Counted from the first letter of the stretch, positions 37,922 through 49,899 are shown. The stretch: DNA of 64,000 bases from Harmonia axyridis (GCF_914767665.1 NC_059503.1:19034001-19098000); one strand, 5' to 3'. Program-made: numbers and translations. The notes: generated by a model from the letters alone, not told the origin.

Positions 37922-38326
37922 GGCTGGTTTTAGAGTTACGCTGACCGTCAGCGCTGAAGCCTACGCGCGTAGCTCTCAGCGCGTAGCAACTAGCAACTAG
38001 TTTCAGAGTCACGCTGAACGTCGTCAGGTACAGTCATGCCCAACCACAACTTCAATCAAAAAACCAGTATCAATATCGCGATTCATGCTTGCGTTGACTG
38101 TCCCCGTCAACGCGTACGTTTTACGTTACACAGTAACGCTCCCTGAGCTCGGTAGCGCGTCAGCGCGGCGTGGTCAGCGGCGCCGACGCGCCGCGCGTAT
38201 GCGCTCGATTTCTCAGCGCTGACGGTGATCAGCTCTGAGCCGTCGGTGTTATTCTAAAACGCTTCATAAGTAATCATACATATTGGCCTGTCAGCGCCGA
38301 CGGTCAGCGTGACTCTAAAACCAGCC
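37922..38326. mobile_element. GC-rich 405-bp MITE with TAA duplication
   Basis: Terminal inverted repeats: GGCTGGTTTTAGAGTTACGC at left, and the reverse complement of the right end is GGCTGGTTTTAGAGTCACGC, continuing through TGACCGTC. The element is flanked by TAA (37919-37921 and 38327-38329). Unlike its surroundings, the interior is CpG-rich, with GCGCGTAGC and CAGCGCGGCG-type words and internal near-repeats of the end sequence (TTTCAGAGTCACGCTGAACG at about 38001). No coding frame. The 3-bp TAA duplication is compatible with PIF/Harbinger. Confidence 0.8.
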
Positions 38327-38453
38327 TAATTCATCAAGACACTGCTCGTCTTTATTTATATCCGAAATTTTGACCTGCTCCTTATGAAACTTGCCACTTT
38401 CGAGAGCCAATAAATAAGACAGTGGCGATGGCATTGATGTTCTGCCTAAGAGT

Positions 38454-38661
38454 TATAGTATATCCAAAGTCACTTGGAGTAAGCCAGAAAATTTTGACTA
38501 TACAAGGTCTGTCCCAAGTTTCCAGAAATTCCTTTGGGGTCAGTGAATTTATTGTCTAACAATACTTTCAAATAAACCCCGGAATATAGCGATCCACTTG
38601 AAAAAGGACATCTGGTGAAGCGTTTTTATGAACTAGTTCAAGTGACTTTGGATATACTATA
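38454..38661. mobile_element. 208-bp MITE with 23-bp inverted repeats
   Basis: The left end TATAGTATATCCAAAGTCAC (38454-38473, plus TTG) is repeated in perfect inversion at 38639-38661 (the reverse complement of its final bases). The ends begin with TA, so the target duplication may be TA as in Tc1/mariner MITEs. No coding capacity inside and no second copy in the window. Confidence 0.7.
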
Positions 38662-38669
38662 CGAGGTAT

Positions 38670-39745
38670 TACTCAGTTGCAAAATGGCGCATGCGCTGAT
38701 TGCATGTGGTTTCTCTTCAATGATGAAGATATGTCATGTTTTTCATTGAAGCTATGAATATAATAATGGATCCATTAACTCTGAATATTTTTTTGTCTGT
38801 AGTTTTACTATTGTTCACTGAATACCACTGATGTGTTATCCAAGAACAACTCTAACATTAAAATTACGTCCGATCTACGAGAGACAACGAAGATCGCATA
38901 AGACTGCACCACTCTTAATTTCTTGAATTTCATTTACCAAAGCAACAACTAACTGCTATATGCTCTCTGAAGAAACTGATATGCATCATCATCTAAATTA
39001 ATTCGTGAAAATGAAATCCCAAGACCAACTTTTTTTTAGTTACGCTACCAACGACCGAAACCATTTCTGAATGAATACACGAGATTACGTTCAGGTGGAA
39101 CTGGCGGAAGTTTCATTAATGAAGCGTTGCTAGACGGAAGTCAAAGTACACATTTCCTATGCACCGTATATTACGGGTTCCGAGGTTCTCCACTATTCAG
39201 ACTTGAATGGGGATTCATCCCAAAACATAATATTTCCATTGAGCGGCGATAGTTATAACTTTGCATAGACAAGAATGCCCAGCAAATCATCCGCAACCAA
39301 CAGACACTAATTTGAATGTATTGCGGCCTGGCGATGTTTATATGAAGTAATATCCGTGCGGAAACCAGATTCCAACGGACAGCTTAACCCCCTACCGGCT
39401 CGTAATTCAACTAATCTAAGTGAATGCGAACGTCACAGGTCTCGTCATAAATCGCTCGCTCGTATTTTAATCTTCGCAGGAATTCACCTGCACCACAAAC
39501 AAGAGTGGTCTGCGGTTTTGTCCTATTCCTGTTCAGTCTGGTAATCCATCCGTTGTTTGTTCGACCAGGATTCGAAATTGTTGATGGTTGAGTGGAATCT
39601 TTGGCTATTGTTTAATATGCGACAGTTTGTCTGGATTGTTTCCAGAGTTGCTTTGTTTAGTTTATTTTTCTATAATACGTACCATGTTTTAAAATCAACA
39701 GAAATGTGAGCTGAATAAAAACTTAGGAACAGACATCGTAGTCAA
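38670..39745. other. no gene recognised
   Basis: Unique sequence. 39060-39640 is somewhat less AT-rich but has no recognisable coding signal. Confidence 0.4.
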
Positions 39746-39849
39746 ATATCCATAGCAAGCAAATGATTGCAATTCGAATAAAAAAAGGAGTGTTTACAAT
39801 TAAAAAAAAAAATTGTTAATAATGTGTTTGTCCACCGCGATTATCAATA

Positions 39850-40831
39850 TACACTCCCCAATACGACTCGGCATTGATGCAATAAGATGGTCTATTTCTT
39901 CTTGAGGAATACTACCCAAGCTACCTGTACTACATTTATGTTCGTGGGGACAACATGAGGTCGGGCATTATCTTGCTGAAATATTGGATTCTCGAGCCGG
40001 TTAAGGTAAGGGAGAGCATAATTTTTTAAAGGTATCGCATCGTTGTCATGTTACCTCGAATAAAGACGAAAAGTGACCTACTTCTTTGTGCAATACACCC
40101 GCAAACCATTACGCCTACTGTCCGATTTACATGACGCTCAACATCAAACTGAGGTTCACGTCTTTTTTCCCGACATCGTCTAACCCTGCTTCAGGTGCAT
40201 CCAAGGAGAATCGAGATTCATCAGAAAAGACGACTTGATGCCATTCCACATTTCAATGTTGACGTTCTCTGTAACACTTTAATCGTTGCCGGCGATGCTC
40301 AACCGTCATAGGTAACACAAGACGGGGTCGATGATGATGCTGTCCAAATGATCTTATCCGGCGGTAAACCGTTCAAACAGTTATAGGATGGCCTTAGGGC
40401 CAGTTGCACTATTTGCCTAATCGTTGATTAAAAATTTAATCATTGATTACTTTCTGGTTTCCTAAGAAAAATCAGGAAGTAATCAATCTTTAAATTTTAA
40501 TCATTGTCTAGGCAAATGGTGCAACTGGCCATTATTCTCCTAACCACTAATCAGGCAAAGATCGAGTTGTCGCAAATCGGTCTCTAATGGCCATAAGTCT
40601 TATATGTCGATCTTGAACTTCATTTGTGCCCCTTCGACGTTCGGTGCCTACTCTTCTTCGATTTTGGGCATTATCAAACCACACTTGACAACATCTCATA
40701 ACAGTAGTTGGATTTCTGTTCGTACGGTTAGCGATTTTTCGAAATGACAACCCCGCCTCCCGAAAACCAATAATTCGACATCTTTCAATTTCTTTAAATT
40801 CCGCGAATATGTGGTCTACGCATTTTAGCAA
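39850..40831 (-). pseudogene. Tc1-like transposase, copy 2
   Basis: The frame 40831-40547 retains an ATG and stays open for 94 codons: IIGFREAGLSFRKIANRTNR, NPTTVMRCCQVWFDNAQNR and RRRGTNEVQDRHIRLMAI, the N-terminal DNA-binding domain and linker. It ends RSLPD then a stop, where copy 1 reads RSLADEWLGEQG, so GAG became TAG. Sixteen bases beyond that stop is the MITE. Downstream pieces resume after 40396 (YCITC, DVGKKDVNLSL-type remnants), and the C-terminal catalytic block is deleted. Inactive. Confidence 0.85.
40397..40531. mobile_element. 135-bp palindromic MITE, copy 2
   Basis: Same length and ends as the copy at 19610-19744: GGGCCAGTTGCACTATTTGC at left, and at right the inverted TGGCCAGTTGCACCATTTGC. 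It is flanked by TTA (40394-40396 and 40532-40534). The undisturbed target can be read in the related Tc1 copy at about 9348-9362 (GGATGGCCTTGTTCTCC), so both the insertion boundaries and the 3-bp duplication are directly supported. Confidence 0.9.
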
Positions 40832-41059
40832 AAACTAAATATCGACTTTGTATCTCTTCGAATAGCTGGTTTGTTATAAAAAACATTCAAAAAACGACTA
40901 CAATATTTAAGTACCAAAAATTGTTTGCAGGAAAAAACCTTCACGATTTTTTCCTTCAAATTCAATCATTCCTTCTTGCTATACTATCTATGTTTCACAA
41001 AAAAAAAATAAAATTCAAACAGCTTCTTCTGGGTGTTGCAGTTCCTTTGTCAGTTAATT

Positions 41060-43390
41060 TATTAAGAATAATAATCTCGAACTTTGTGCAAAATTTCATT
41101 TTGATAGCACCGACAGAACCATATAATCTCAAGGAGAACATGGGAAATTAAGTAAAAGAAGCACTCACGTGAAGTCAGGAGCTTTTAAGCTTTACCTATA
41201 TAATAACTATCTATATATAAATTTCAAGGGCCCATAGATGAACGACTGCTCAAAAGCTTCTGAATTCACATCAGTGCCTTCCCCATTGTACAATTCGAGT
41301 TATTTCGCTGTAGAATGCCATTTATTTGTGATCACTTGTGTCAATAACTCAATAACACTAAAATTCTTATTCAGAAACCAACATGGATAAACGAAAGACA
41401 TAACTATATAATAACGAAAAGTGCAATGTGGAGCTCCAAAGGACCCTAAACGAAAAGATAACATATAATAAATGGTTATTGATATAAAGTTGGAACTCGA
41501 GTTCAACTCAAGAAGAAATTGAATTTATATAATGCACTAGGATACTTGGTTGAAGTGATTATATGTTGTGAAGCAGTGTTCGATGCTCGATAGGGGGTGT
41601 ACTCCACTTCCTTCTCAATAGGATATTTTCGTAGATCGTTACTTGATATTATCTGGCTGCGGTAAACGAATCATTTGAAACTCAGTGTCTTCACATCGAG
41701 AAATTCTACGTCTAGCGTAGAATTGAATTACAGACAACAAGGCGTGATTTTCAATTGTGGAATCATCTGAGCTGAAATGTCTATAGGAATTTCAGCTTTC
41801 CTGATTATAGGATGCACCGCATATACGTAACTTAGAGAGATAAAAGTCTTACTAGATTGAAAATAACTTTCTGTGAACTGCTGGATTATTAAAATGAAAG
41901 AATAGGAAGCATACAGTGCCACATCCATCGATAATTGAGTATCAATCAGATCAATAAGTCGTAAAAAGTGTTACTTGTGCTGTGTCCAACCTCAATGTTG
42001 GTTCCGATTGGGCTCTCATCCATTGTTGCCATTTCTTATGGTAATTACTTAGCAAGCTTTATGATGTGGAATGATGTATTATTTTTTTATGACGGAATGT
42101 TCCTTTACATTTCTATTATGTACTGCTATAATAAGCTCAAGGAAACATATGAATTTCGCTTTCTCGTTGATATTTCATTTTTCCTGGAAGACCATAAAAA
42201 AATTGAATTGCTGTGGAATATTTCAGGCGCACGCCTGATATTATAAAGAACCATTCAACGCAATTTATTCCATCAGGATGAAATCTCTGTATTACTTTTA
42301 TATTCAAATGATACTATTCAAATGCGAAATGTTGAGATAAACGAATGTTTCACGAAGAACCCTCATCTCGTGGAAGCATCGCTGTGATAATTATATTGGA
42401 CTCAAGGAGGGATTATGTCGGGAAATAAAACATTTCCCGAATTATTTTTCCATTATGGTAGAATGGGCTGTAAAGCGTGCGGATAAACAAGTGCTATGAA
42501 AAAGTTTTCAGTTTATCTGATACCTTGTGGGATTAGCGAATGCTACCTTTCCCTGAATTGTTTCGAGAAAAGTTGAATTATGTATTTTATCTCCAATTAA
42601 TTACCTACTGAATCGTTGTTCTCAAGGGGTTGGTATCGAAATTCCAAACTATTAAGTGGATTTCGTTTGTTGGTTGTGAATACACAGTATATTGTGCAGT
42701 ATCTAGTGCGAAAAATAATGACAGCAACAGCCAGGGTAGTGAGTAAAACATGAAATTATCATTGTTATCAAATTGAAACTTCAAAGCTTATAATTCAATA
42801 ACGTTTACCCAGAATTCAAATTACAATCTATTAGGATACGAATGCATTTCACCAATGTTTTCATTAAGAATGGATTTCTTCTTAATGTTCCTAGTTTGGA
42901 ATTTCTATGTTTTTCTCCGAATTATCATTTTTTCCAGTGGTGATGTTGCGAAAACATTTCTATAATTGGCTTTTGTGTTGGGCTATTCAAGCCGTAATTA
43001 TTTTAATGGTTCCATTTGCATTTATTGGCCCTACAGACGTTATATATTCGTGTTGAATCATTAGAAGGTTTATAACTGTTTTAGTCGCTTGTTCGGCTAA
43101 TTAGACCTTGTTACTCAAGGAGATATATTCGAGCAGTTTACGAAAATGGAAGGTTAGTTTCCGAATACAAAATATAATATATAAAATCTGCTAACCTTCG
43201 TAATAAATGAGCCCAATTTTTAATGCGGCTTTTTAAACTTAGTAAAAACACAAGAAAGTGAGTGTGGGGTGCTTTCTAATGTTTGCGTATTTTGGTTTTT
43301 TTTAATATATTTATTGTTTTCAGTTTAATCTACTATGAATTCGAGCTTATTCAGAATTATTTTGGACCATTCATTCACCGAATGGAACTG
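41060..43390. other. no gene recognised
   Basis: AT-rich unique sequence. A hydrophobic 92-codon plus-strand frame at 41968-42246 has no recognisable family signature and no splice context that I can defend. Confidence 0.4.
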
Positions 43391-43394
43391 CACT

Positions 43395-43610
43395 CAATAA
43401 GTCCTGAGTCTAACGAAAGAACACATTTTTTATTGAATATTCTACTTTATTCATCAACATAGTCACCTTCAAGAGTGACACATGTACTAATACAAATTTT
43501 CAATACATTTTCTGTAGAAAGATTCATCTTTGCTTTCAAAATAGTGTGCAATGTCGGCCATCACTTCTTTATTAGAGCCAATGTTGTTTTGGCTGGTATG
43601 GTAGGTTTTT
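43395..43610 (-). pseudogene. mariner 3' end with transposase C-terminus
   Basis: The minus strand reads MADIAHYFESKDESFYRKCI followed by ENLYQH (about 43565-43490) and, after a frame change, TLEGDYVDE (about 43470-43445). This is the 'YFE.K..S.Y..GI..L..R......LEGDYVE' end of mariner transposases. Outside it, the plus-strand words CACTCAATAAGTCCTGAGTC (43391-43410) look like a mariner terminal repeat. The rest of the element is missing. Confidence 0.55.
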
Positions 43611-43619
43611 ATTTAGATT

Positions 43620-46600
43620 GACGAAATGGTTCTGACATCGGTTTCGATGAAGATGACATTATAAAGGGTGTCTGAATTAATTTCGAAGATTCGGAAACTG
43701 ACGAATTACAAGTCGTAAAATAAAATATTCTTGTATGTTAAAAATATCTCAATTTCATCCAAATAGTAGTTTCTTTGGTTTCCCCATTCAGGATGTCAGT
43801 TATGTTGGAATGTATTGATCATTCTGATACTATCAGGAATAGTACCAATAACAATAATTGAATCTTCTTGATTCATATTTTGTCTTCATTATTTTCGATT
43901 ATCTATCGACTAAATACCCTTTCGAATGAGTTTTTCTCATCCTATAGTAAAAAACAACTAGTTATCTTTACATTCTAATGAATCGAATAAAAATTCCAAT
44001 ATTTCATGAAATAATCAATAATACATATCAAGCAGTGGAATTTTGATTATTTGAAGAGATTTTTCATATATCAAAGGTTTTTGTAGTTGTACAAGAATCA
44101 AGAAGTCGACAAGAAGTCGCTGGTCGTCTGCAACTGTGTAGGGGACATGCACAGAAAAACTTATAGCTTTCATAAAATAACAAAGGTCTGACCGTCATGG
44201 GCTATTACATGAATGCAGATAGATTAAGCCGCTAACATCGTTTATTAGTTTTTGTTATTACTATATCTGATTATCGAGTGAGGTCAAAATCGATATTTAT
44301 GGGACGGAAGGGTTCTACTTTGACCAAGCAATTCATCACCTCTTGTTCATTCGACAAAGGCAAGATAATTTAAAATTGAAAGGGAAGGGTTAATCACTAC
44401 TGACCATGACAATTGACGGTGAATGACTCATTTGCATATCGTCCAACTCGGCCCCTAATAGCATTAGATTCCAAAGAAGGATTCTCCTCAGGAATTGCCT
44501 TTGTGGCCCTGAGATAAAAGACCCACATATTCGGAAAATCGCAATTCCCCAAGATAATGTCAAATTGAATTAAAGGCCGAATGACAATTAGAAACTTGGG
44601 ACGACAAGCTGGACTTCACCGGACAATTATAAGATTTAATCAGATAAGAGTGATTTTAAATTGGCACTGCGGTCTTCGGGATTACATCCAATTAGAAACA
44701 ATAACTGCAATCAGGTCTTTGCTGACTTGGATCTGAGGACCCGCTCATTTTCGCTACCATTCTCGAGATTGCACAGTGCAATCGACTAGGATCGAACGTG
44801 GATGCTGTACGAAATTATCTGCGCCATTATTAGATTCCCATTGAGTTATGCCCGATGAAAATTAGTTCAGTTCTTCGCGATCTTCTTGGAGTTTTTTTTG
44901 TTAGTTCTTTTTGTCGGGGAATGCCGTACAAAAAGAAGTATTCATTAGGTTCTTTGGATCGAGGAGGAAAAAAATTACTATTTTTTGTGCATATCTATTG
45001 ATTTGAACTTATTCAATGATAGTTGAATGAGTTCCGAACTAGTTTCGATACAGAGCCTGCAACAGTGGCGTGGTGCTCTATATCTTCAGTTAGAAATCTA
45101 ACTTATTATGGATTTACCTTAATGCTTGGGTATTACTAAATAAAAAAGTTTTGGTCGCACAAGTTTCCCAAGAAGGTTTTTTTTGACAGTTAGCAACTTC
45201 GTTTTTTCAGTGGTGAACCTATTTTTACAAATATTCTCTTTTTACAGGAAAAATAAAGGAACTTTGAAAAATTTTTTTTTCGCAAATATAAATGATTTTC
45301 AAGATATTGAGCATAGAGGGTCTTTTCTCAATATTAGTTAACGGGAATTTTTCATATTTATATGTTATCGTGAGTAGTATATCAGATATGATAGAGAGGT
45401 CCATTAATATACCTAATATGAAAGAAAGCTCGCTAAATTTGTTAATGATAATTTTAAGAATCTTCTCTATTTCAAATTGAAAACACTGCATATTATCGAC
45501 TTTTCAGATGCACAAACACAAACTGCACCTACTAATTTTAGTATAACATATGATGACATCCAATGGTTTTTCTTAGCTCTATATTTTAATTTTTTATTGG
45601 TTAGCAAATTTTATTATTTTCTGAAAATGATTGAGGTCTATCCTGCCTTTTACAATATTTTTCAATTCATTTTCCATTTGGAATAAGCCTGATCCTAAAT
45701 CTTGAATGTGTCGTCAATGAATCGTCTCAGCCAGTACTTACATCTTTTTTTTTCAGTATTCACTTTTAAAATGTTTTTCGAATGAATATATTTATATCGA
45801 AATCATGAGGTTTTTCCAAAGAGCCTCCAATTTATAAAATATTGGAATATCTCAAGAACAGTTTGTTTCAAGCATAGGAAACTTGGGTTCATTCATGCCA
45901 TGCTATCAGAAAAATGAATAAAACATGGTGTTTCATGAGAAAAAACATATGTTTGGTCATTTACACTTTCTTGGAATGGAGCTCTAATGAATCTATTGGA
46001 TCCTAATGGTACTGTTTCGAAAAAAATTCAAAACAGTAATATAGCATCACCTCAATGGGGTAACACACTGGATATGGTTGATTTGGTTTGAATGGAAATT
46101 CATTTAATTAATAACAAATAAACATTCTGCCATTTACACTGTTTTTTAGGTGAATAACAATTGTTTCGCTCCACAACAGATTTTTACCGTAATTTATTAA
46201 GAGTTTAAAAATGAAAGATATATGTGCAGTAATCTGAATCAATAAATTGGAATAAATTGAATATTTACTTATTTTTTTTTCATATCGTCAATATTTTTTC
46301 GCATTAATAAGATTCATACTTTTCAATTGAGCAATTATTCAACTACCTCATTCTGAACAATTCGATTCTAATTACATTCAAAACTACGGTAATAATAATG
46401 GATATGGTACCTAAAGTTTGCTCGACCACATTCAGCACAATGAATCATTCCCACAAAGCTGTCAGCGGTTGTTACAGAACAGGATTATATACAACATAAT
46501 TGGTTTGTGGAGTCTTCATCGGTAATTATCTGGAGAAATCAACTATTGGCGACATTTTGCAAGAACGTGTTAAATCATTTTGTTGAATTTGTAGTGTATT

Positions 46601-46925
46601 TGTATTTGTTCAAGAATTTACAGTAACTATTTTTAAACTTGCTACACGCAGTTTTTTTAAACTTGCTACACGCAATATATCTATATATTTATCGTCAGTT
46701 TTCAATAATAATGGAGTGATTTTTCAGTAACTCTGAACTTTATTAGTTTTATTCGTAGGAACACAATCCCTTATCCGAGAATTTTACATTGTTTCTTTTC
46801 ATTTTCTACCTTGAATAAGGACACATATGATGTAATGATATACATAGGTGCGTTTATATTTTCGAAGCTTCTTCACGCTATTCCATTGTTTTGAACTCAA
46901 GGCTTTGAGCAGTGCGTTCCCGAAC
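43620..46925. other. unique sequence; regulatory-looking block at 44280-44900
   Basis: No gene or second repeat copy recognised. 44280-44900 is less AT-rich and carries an octamer-like ATTTGCATA, AGATAAG/AGATAATT words and AATTAAA sites. 45225-45490 is open on both strands but very AT-rich. A 22-24-bp doublet lies at 46630-46675. Confidence 0.35.
46630..46675. repeat. direct doublet of ~22 bp
   Basis: TTTTTAAACTTGCTACACGC occurs twice back to back, the second unit with extra T residues. Confidence 0.85.
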
Positions 46926-46934
46926 GGTTCTATG

Positions 46935-48035
46935 ATTTTTTAAAAGACCAATTGAAAAGTCCCCAGTCTGCCATAGTAAAACACATATTTTTGGCAAAAT
47001 TCGATTTTATTAATCAACATAGTTTCTTCGAGGGCCATACAGTGATTATAGCGATCTTCCAACATTTCGATCCTATTTTTGTGGTACGATTTGTCTTTCG
47101 CTTCAAAATAGGCCTCAGTTTCAGCGATTACGGTGGATGCAGAAGCAATTTGAGCCCAATTCATACAATTTTGCCATTGCTTTCATTGATTTGTGACACG
47201 TCGCATTGTATTGATGAAACAGCCCTTTTTTTTTCTTCAAATGGGGTCGTTTTTCAATGATTTCATCCTTTAAACGATCCAATAACGCTATATGATAATC
47301 TATGTTGAAAGTCTGGCCATTTCGGAGGTAACCAATGAATATTATACCTTGCGCATCCCAGAATACTGATGCCATAACCTTGCAAGCTGACTGTCGTGTT
47401 TTTCCTCGCTTTGGATTCGGTTCATCGTGCCCAGTCCACTCAGCCGACTGTCGATTGGACTCAGGAGTGAAATGATGGAGCCCTGTTTCATCCACTGCCA
47501 CATATGGACGCAAACATTCTGATTTATTGCACTGCACTTGTGCTTCAAACACTGCTCAGAATCTTTAACACGTTGTTGCTTCTGATCGATTGTGAGCTCG
47601 CGTGGCATCCATTTTGCACACAGCTTTCTCATGTACCAATATTCGTGAATGATATGCTGTACACGTTCAGATGATATCTTCATAATGTCTGCTATTTCGA
47701 TCAACTTCACTTTACGGTCATTCAAAATTATTTTGTGAGCTTTGTTGATTTTTTCGTCGGTGACAGCCTCTTTTGGGCGTTCACTGCGTTAGCCGTCTTC
47801 GGTGCTCATTTCACCACGTTCAAACTTAGCATACCAATCAATGATGATTGATTTTCCTGTGCAGACTCCGAAAACTTTTCATCAAGCCAAGATTTTGCTT
47901 CAACTATATTTGTCCCTTCAAAAAGCAAAAATAACAAAAGTGCTACACTCACAACGCAATATTTCACAAACTGATGGTGGGACTGCTGTCCAATTTTGAC
48001 ATGTATTGTTTGAAGGTTGGTACCAACTACAAATC
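46935..48035 (-). pseudogene. irritans-like mariner transposase lacking the third catalytic block
   Basis: Minus-strand reading: VEAKSWLDEKF-type start near 47900, EAVTDEKINKAHKIILNDRK, VKLIEIADIMKISSERVQHI and IHEYWYMRKLCAKWMPRELT (47740-47590, HTH linker). After a frameshift come YVAVDETGLHHFTPESNRQS (first Asp in VDET), KVMASVFWDAQGIIFIGYLR, IDYHIALLDRLKDEIIEKRP and HLKKKKGLFHQYNATCHKSM (47430-47180, where the second Asp of HQDNA is now Tyr). YELGSNCF then joins directly to sequence that another frame reads as STVIAETEAYFEAKDKSYHK and LEDRYNHCMALE (47135-47010). The YSPDLAPSDYFLF segment with the third Asp is deleted at about 47150. It is unmistakably a mariner and cannot be active. Confidence 0.9.
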
Positions 48036-48599
48036 ATATGGATTTAATACTAGCACCGCCATCTGTGCATCAGACTTTTCAATTGGCCTAATACTATTGC
48101 TAACTTACTGGAGTATTTCATCCTATCAATTCGTTCTGTCTCTAGTTGTCAACTCAGCTGTGTTATGTTCAGTTATAGATATGAATCGATCCTTACCTAG
48201 TTTTGTTGGGGAATGAGGTAGCTCTTTAATGACTGGTGTAAAGAAAACATTGCCATTTACGACAGCAGTTCGAAGTTATCGAGAGCAATAGGAAACCGGT
48301 ATTTGATTCAATTACAACGATCGATTCTGGAAAATTACACAGATCATAAACTGAGCTGTATTAATCGAATTTGGTGTGCTCGGTGCTATGTGGGAAGAAT
48401 AATTAACATGCGATGCGATCTTTATTAGGTTATCGATTTCATATGTCAATATCAAAAAGTGAGGAATAATGTGAGATCTAAGGGATGTATGGAGTAGGAT
48501 CAACTATACTGCTCTTTAAAAGTTTTCGAACAACACGCATATATGATGGTCTGAATTGTGTTTGTAACTAAGTACATAAAAACACATATGCAGTTTTGT

Positions 48600-48750
48600 G
48601 GTTGAATATAAGGGTGGTCCAGATTTTAGTTTAATAACCTAGGTGTCGGATAGAGCAACTCTTTTCATGAAAAAAAGTTAATATGAATTAATATCCTAAC
48701 AAGCCTCGTTTTCGAAACAAAGGGTGTTTAAGTTTGAAAAATGAAATCAG
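48600..48750. repeat. dispersed-repeat fragment
   Basis: GGGTGGTCCAGATTTTAG...CTCGTTTTCGAAACAAAGGG with TGTTTAAGTTTG is the wording of non-coding repeats frequent in insect genomes. It directly precedes the mariner fragment. Class and ends unresolved. Confidence 0.35.
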
Positions 48751-48764
48751 TTTTGTACTTGTAT

Positions 48765-49130
48765 CATGGGGATATCCCGACCATGCTTCCACGCGACGGT
48801 CAAACTAAATATTCACGTCTCCAAGGTCATGCTCAGTATTTGGTGGCACGAGCTCGGTGAAGTGTATTATTAATTGTCAAAACCGACTGAAACAATCACA
48901 GGCGATCGTTATCAAATGCAATTGATGCGTTTGAGCCGAGCACTGAAAGACAAACGGTGGCAATACAACGAGAGACATAATAAAGTGATTTTTACAGCAT
49001 GACAATGCTTAACAACATGTTGCGAAAGAAGTCAAGACATACTTGGAAACGTTGAAATGGTTCCTACCCCACTCGCCATATTCTCTAGACATTGCTCCCT
49101 CGAACTATCACTTGTTTACGTATTGCAATC
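48765..49130 (+). pseudogene. mariner transposase, central and C-terminal fragment
   Basis: The plus strand starts SWGYPDHAST and, through several stops and frames, gives SPRSCSVFGGTSSVKCII (for SKVMLSIWWDQLGVVYY), AEH*KTNGGNTTRD (ALKDKRPQYNERHD), then QHDNA (second Asp) and QHVAKEVKTYLETLKWFLPH followed by SPYSLDIAPSNYHLFT near 49060-49130 (third Asp block, SLD for SPD). The element ends abruptly. It belongs to the same lineage as the fragments at 2.7 and 63.1 kb. Confidence 0.85.
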
Positions 49131-49134
49131 TACA

Positions 49135-49895
49135 TAGATGAGTTAATGTTTCGAATTAAGTAAGTCTCTTACCATTATTTCATTTCTGAAATCAACAGAG
49201 CTTCCCAAAAAAAGTAACATTTGATTTGTGAATGTTATAGCCCTTATTCTGATTTTTCAAATGAGATACCTTAATCGAATTCCTGTTGTTTGATAATGTA
49301 CGATTAATTCATCAGGAATATTGAACCAACCTTACTGAAGTAATTGACGTTGACGCTCGTTCACTGAACATATCACTCTATCATTCCATCACAATATAAT
49401 ATTCGAATTTTGTGTAGGAAACGGTGTAAAACGATAAGATTCCACTTACTCATAAATAATTCTTTCTCATATTCGATTCTGTCTGCCCATTCGTCTATCC
49501 GTAAGCACGATAACTTTCGAATGGAAAGAGCTAAAAACCTGAATTTTCAAGGGTACCTATATGCGGATTTCGAATACTGTACTTGAGTCTGCTAAAGGGT
49601 AAAATCAAGGGTTCCGTGAATATGGCCATCCAAAAGTCCGAAGTCAATCGAGATGAAAGATAACATTTGAGCAGATGTGAAATAACTTTTGAATTTCATG
49701 CAAAATTCAATATCTTAACCAGCACCAGAGAATATCCAGAAAGAATATAAAAATGCAGAATATTGCCGTGACCACAGTACATAATGAAGTTGAGAATGTG
49801 AGTGTACATATATAATTATCTATTAGATACCCTCAAAATTTTACAGGGAGTGTCAAATAATTGTATGATAATCTACATCATAGTATAAAAAAATG
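49135..49895. repeat. dispersed repeat, copy A (about 49360-49770)
   Basis: Words shared in order with 55200-55850: ATATCACTCTATCATTCCA, TATTCGAATTTTG, AACGATAAGATTC and CCGTGAATA. Also present are CTGTCTGCCCATTCGTCTAT and CACGATAACTTTCGAATGG, typical of a repeat frequent in insects. No coding frame. Boundaries uncertain. Confidence 0.45.
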
Positions 49896-49899
49896 TAGG

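Larger units (their letters stand above)
39751..41054 (-). mobile_element. Tc1-like transposon, copy 2, with a nested MITE
   Basis: Homologous throughout to the element at 8513-9874. The right end is intact: the reverse complement starts ACTGACAAAGGAACTGCAAC and is followed outside by TA (41055-41056). The left inverted repeat is eroded. Its inner part (CATAGCAAGCAAATGATTGC) is recognisable from about 39751, but the outer end is not found. A deletion of roughly 130 bp relative to copy 1, near 39955, removes the transposase segment holding the last catalytic residue. A 135-bp MITE sits at 40397-40531. Confidence 0.85.

Noticed and set aside
37922..38326. CpG island / gene promoter
   Set aside because: The CpG-rich segment has inverted ends and a TAA target duplication, so it is a MITE rather than a promoter.
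41968..42246. 92-codon hydrophobic frame as a membrane protein
   Set aside because: No family motif, no splice context and a composition expected for AT-rich random sequence.
45225..45491. 88-codon frame overlapping a 62-codon frame on the other strand
   Set aside because: Very AT-rich with Ile/Lys/Leu-dominated content and no motif. Open by composition.
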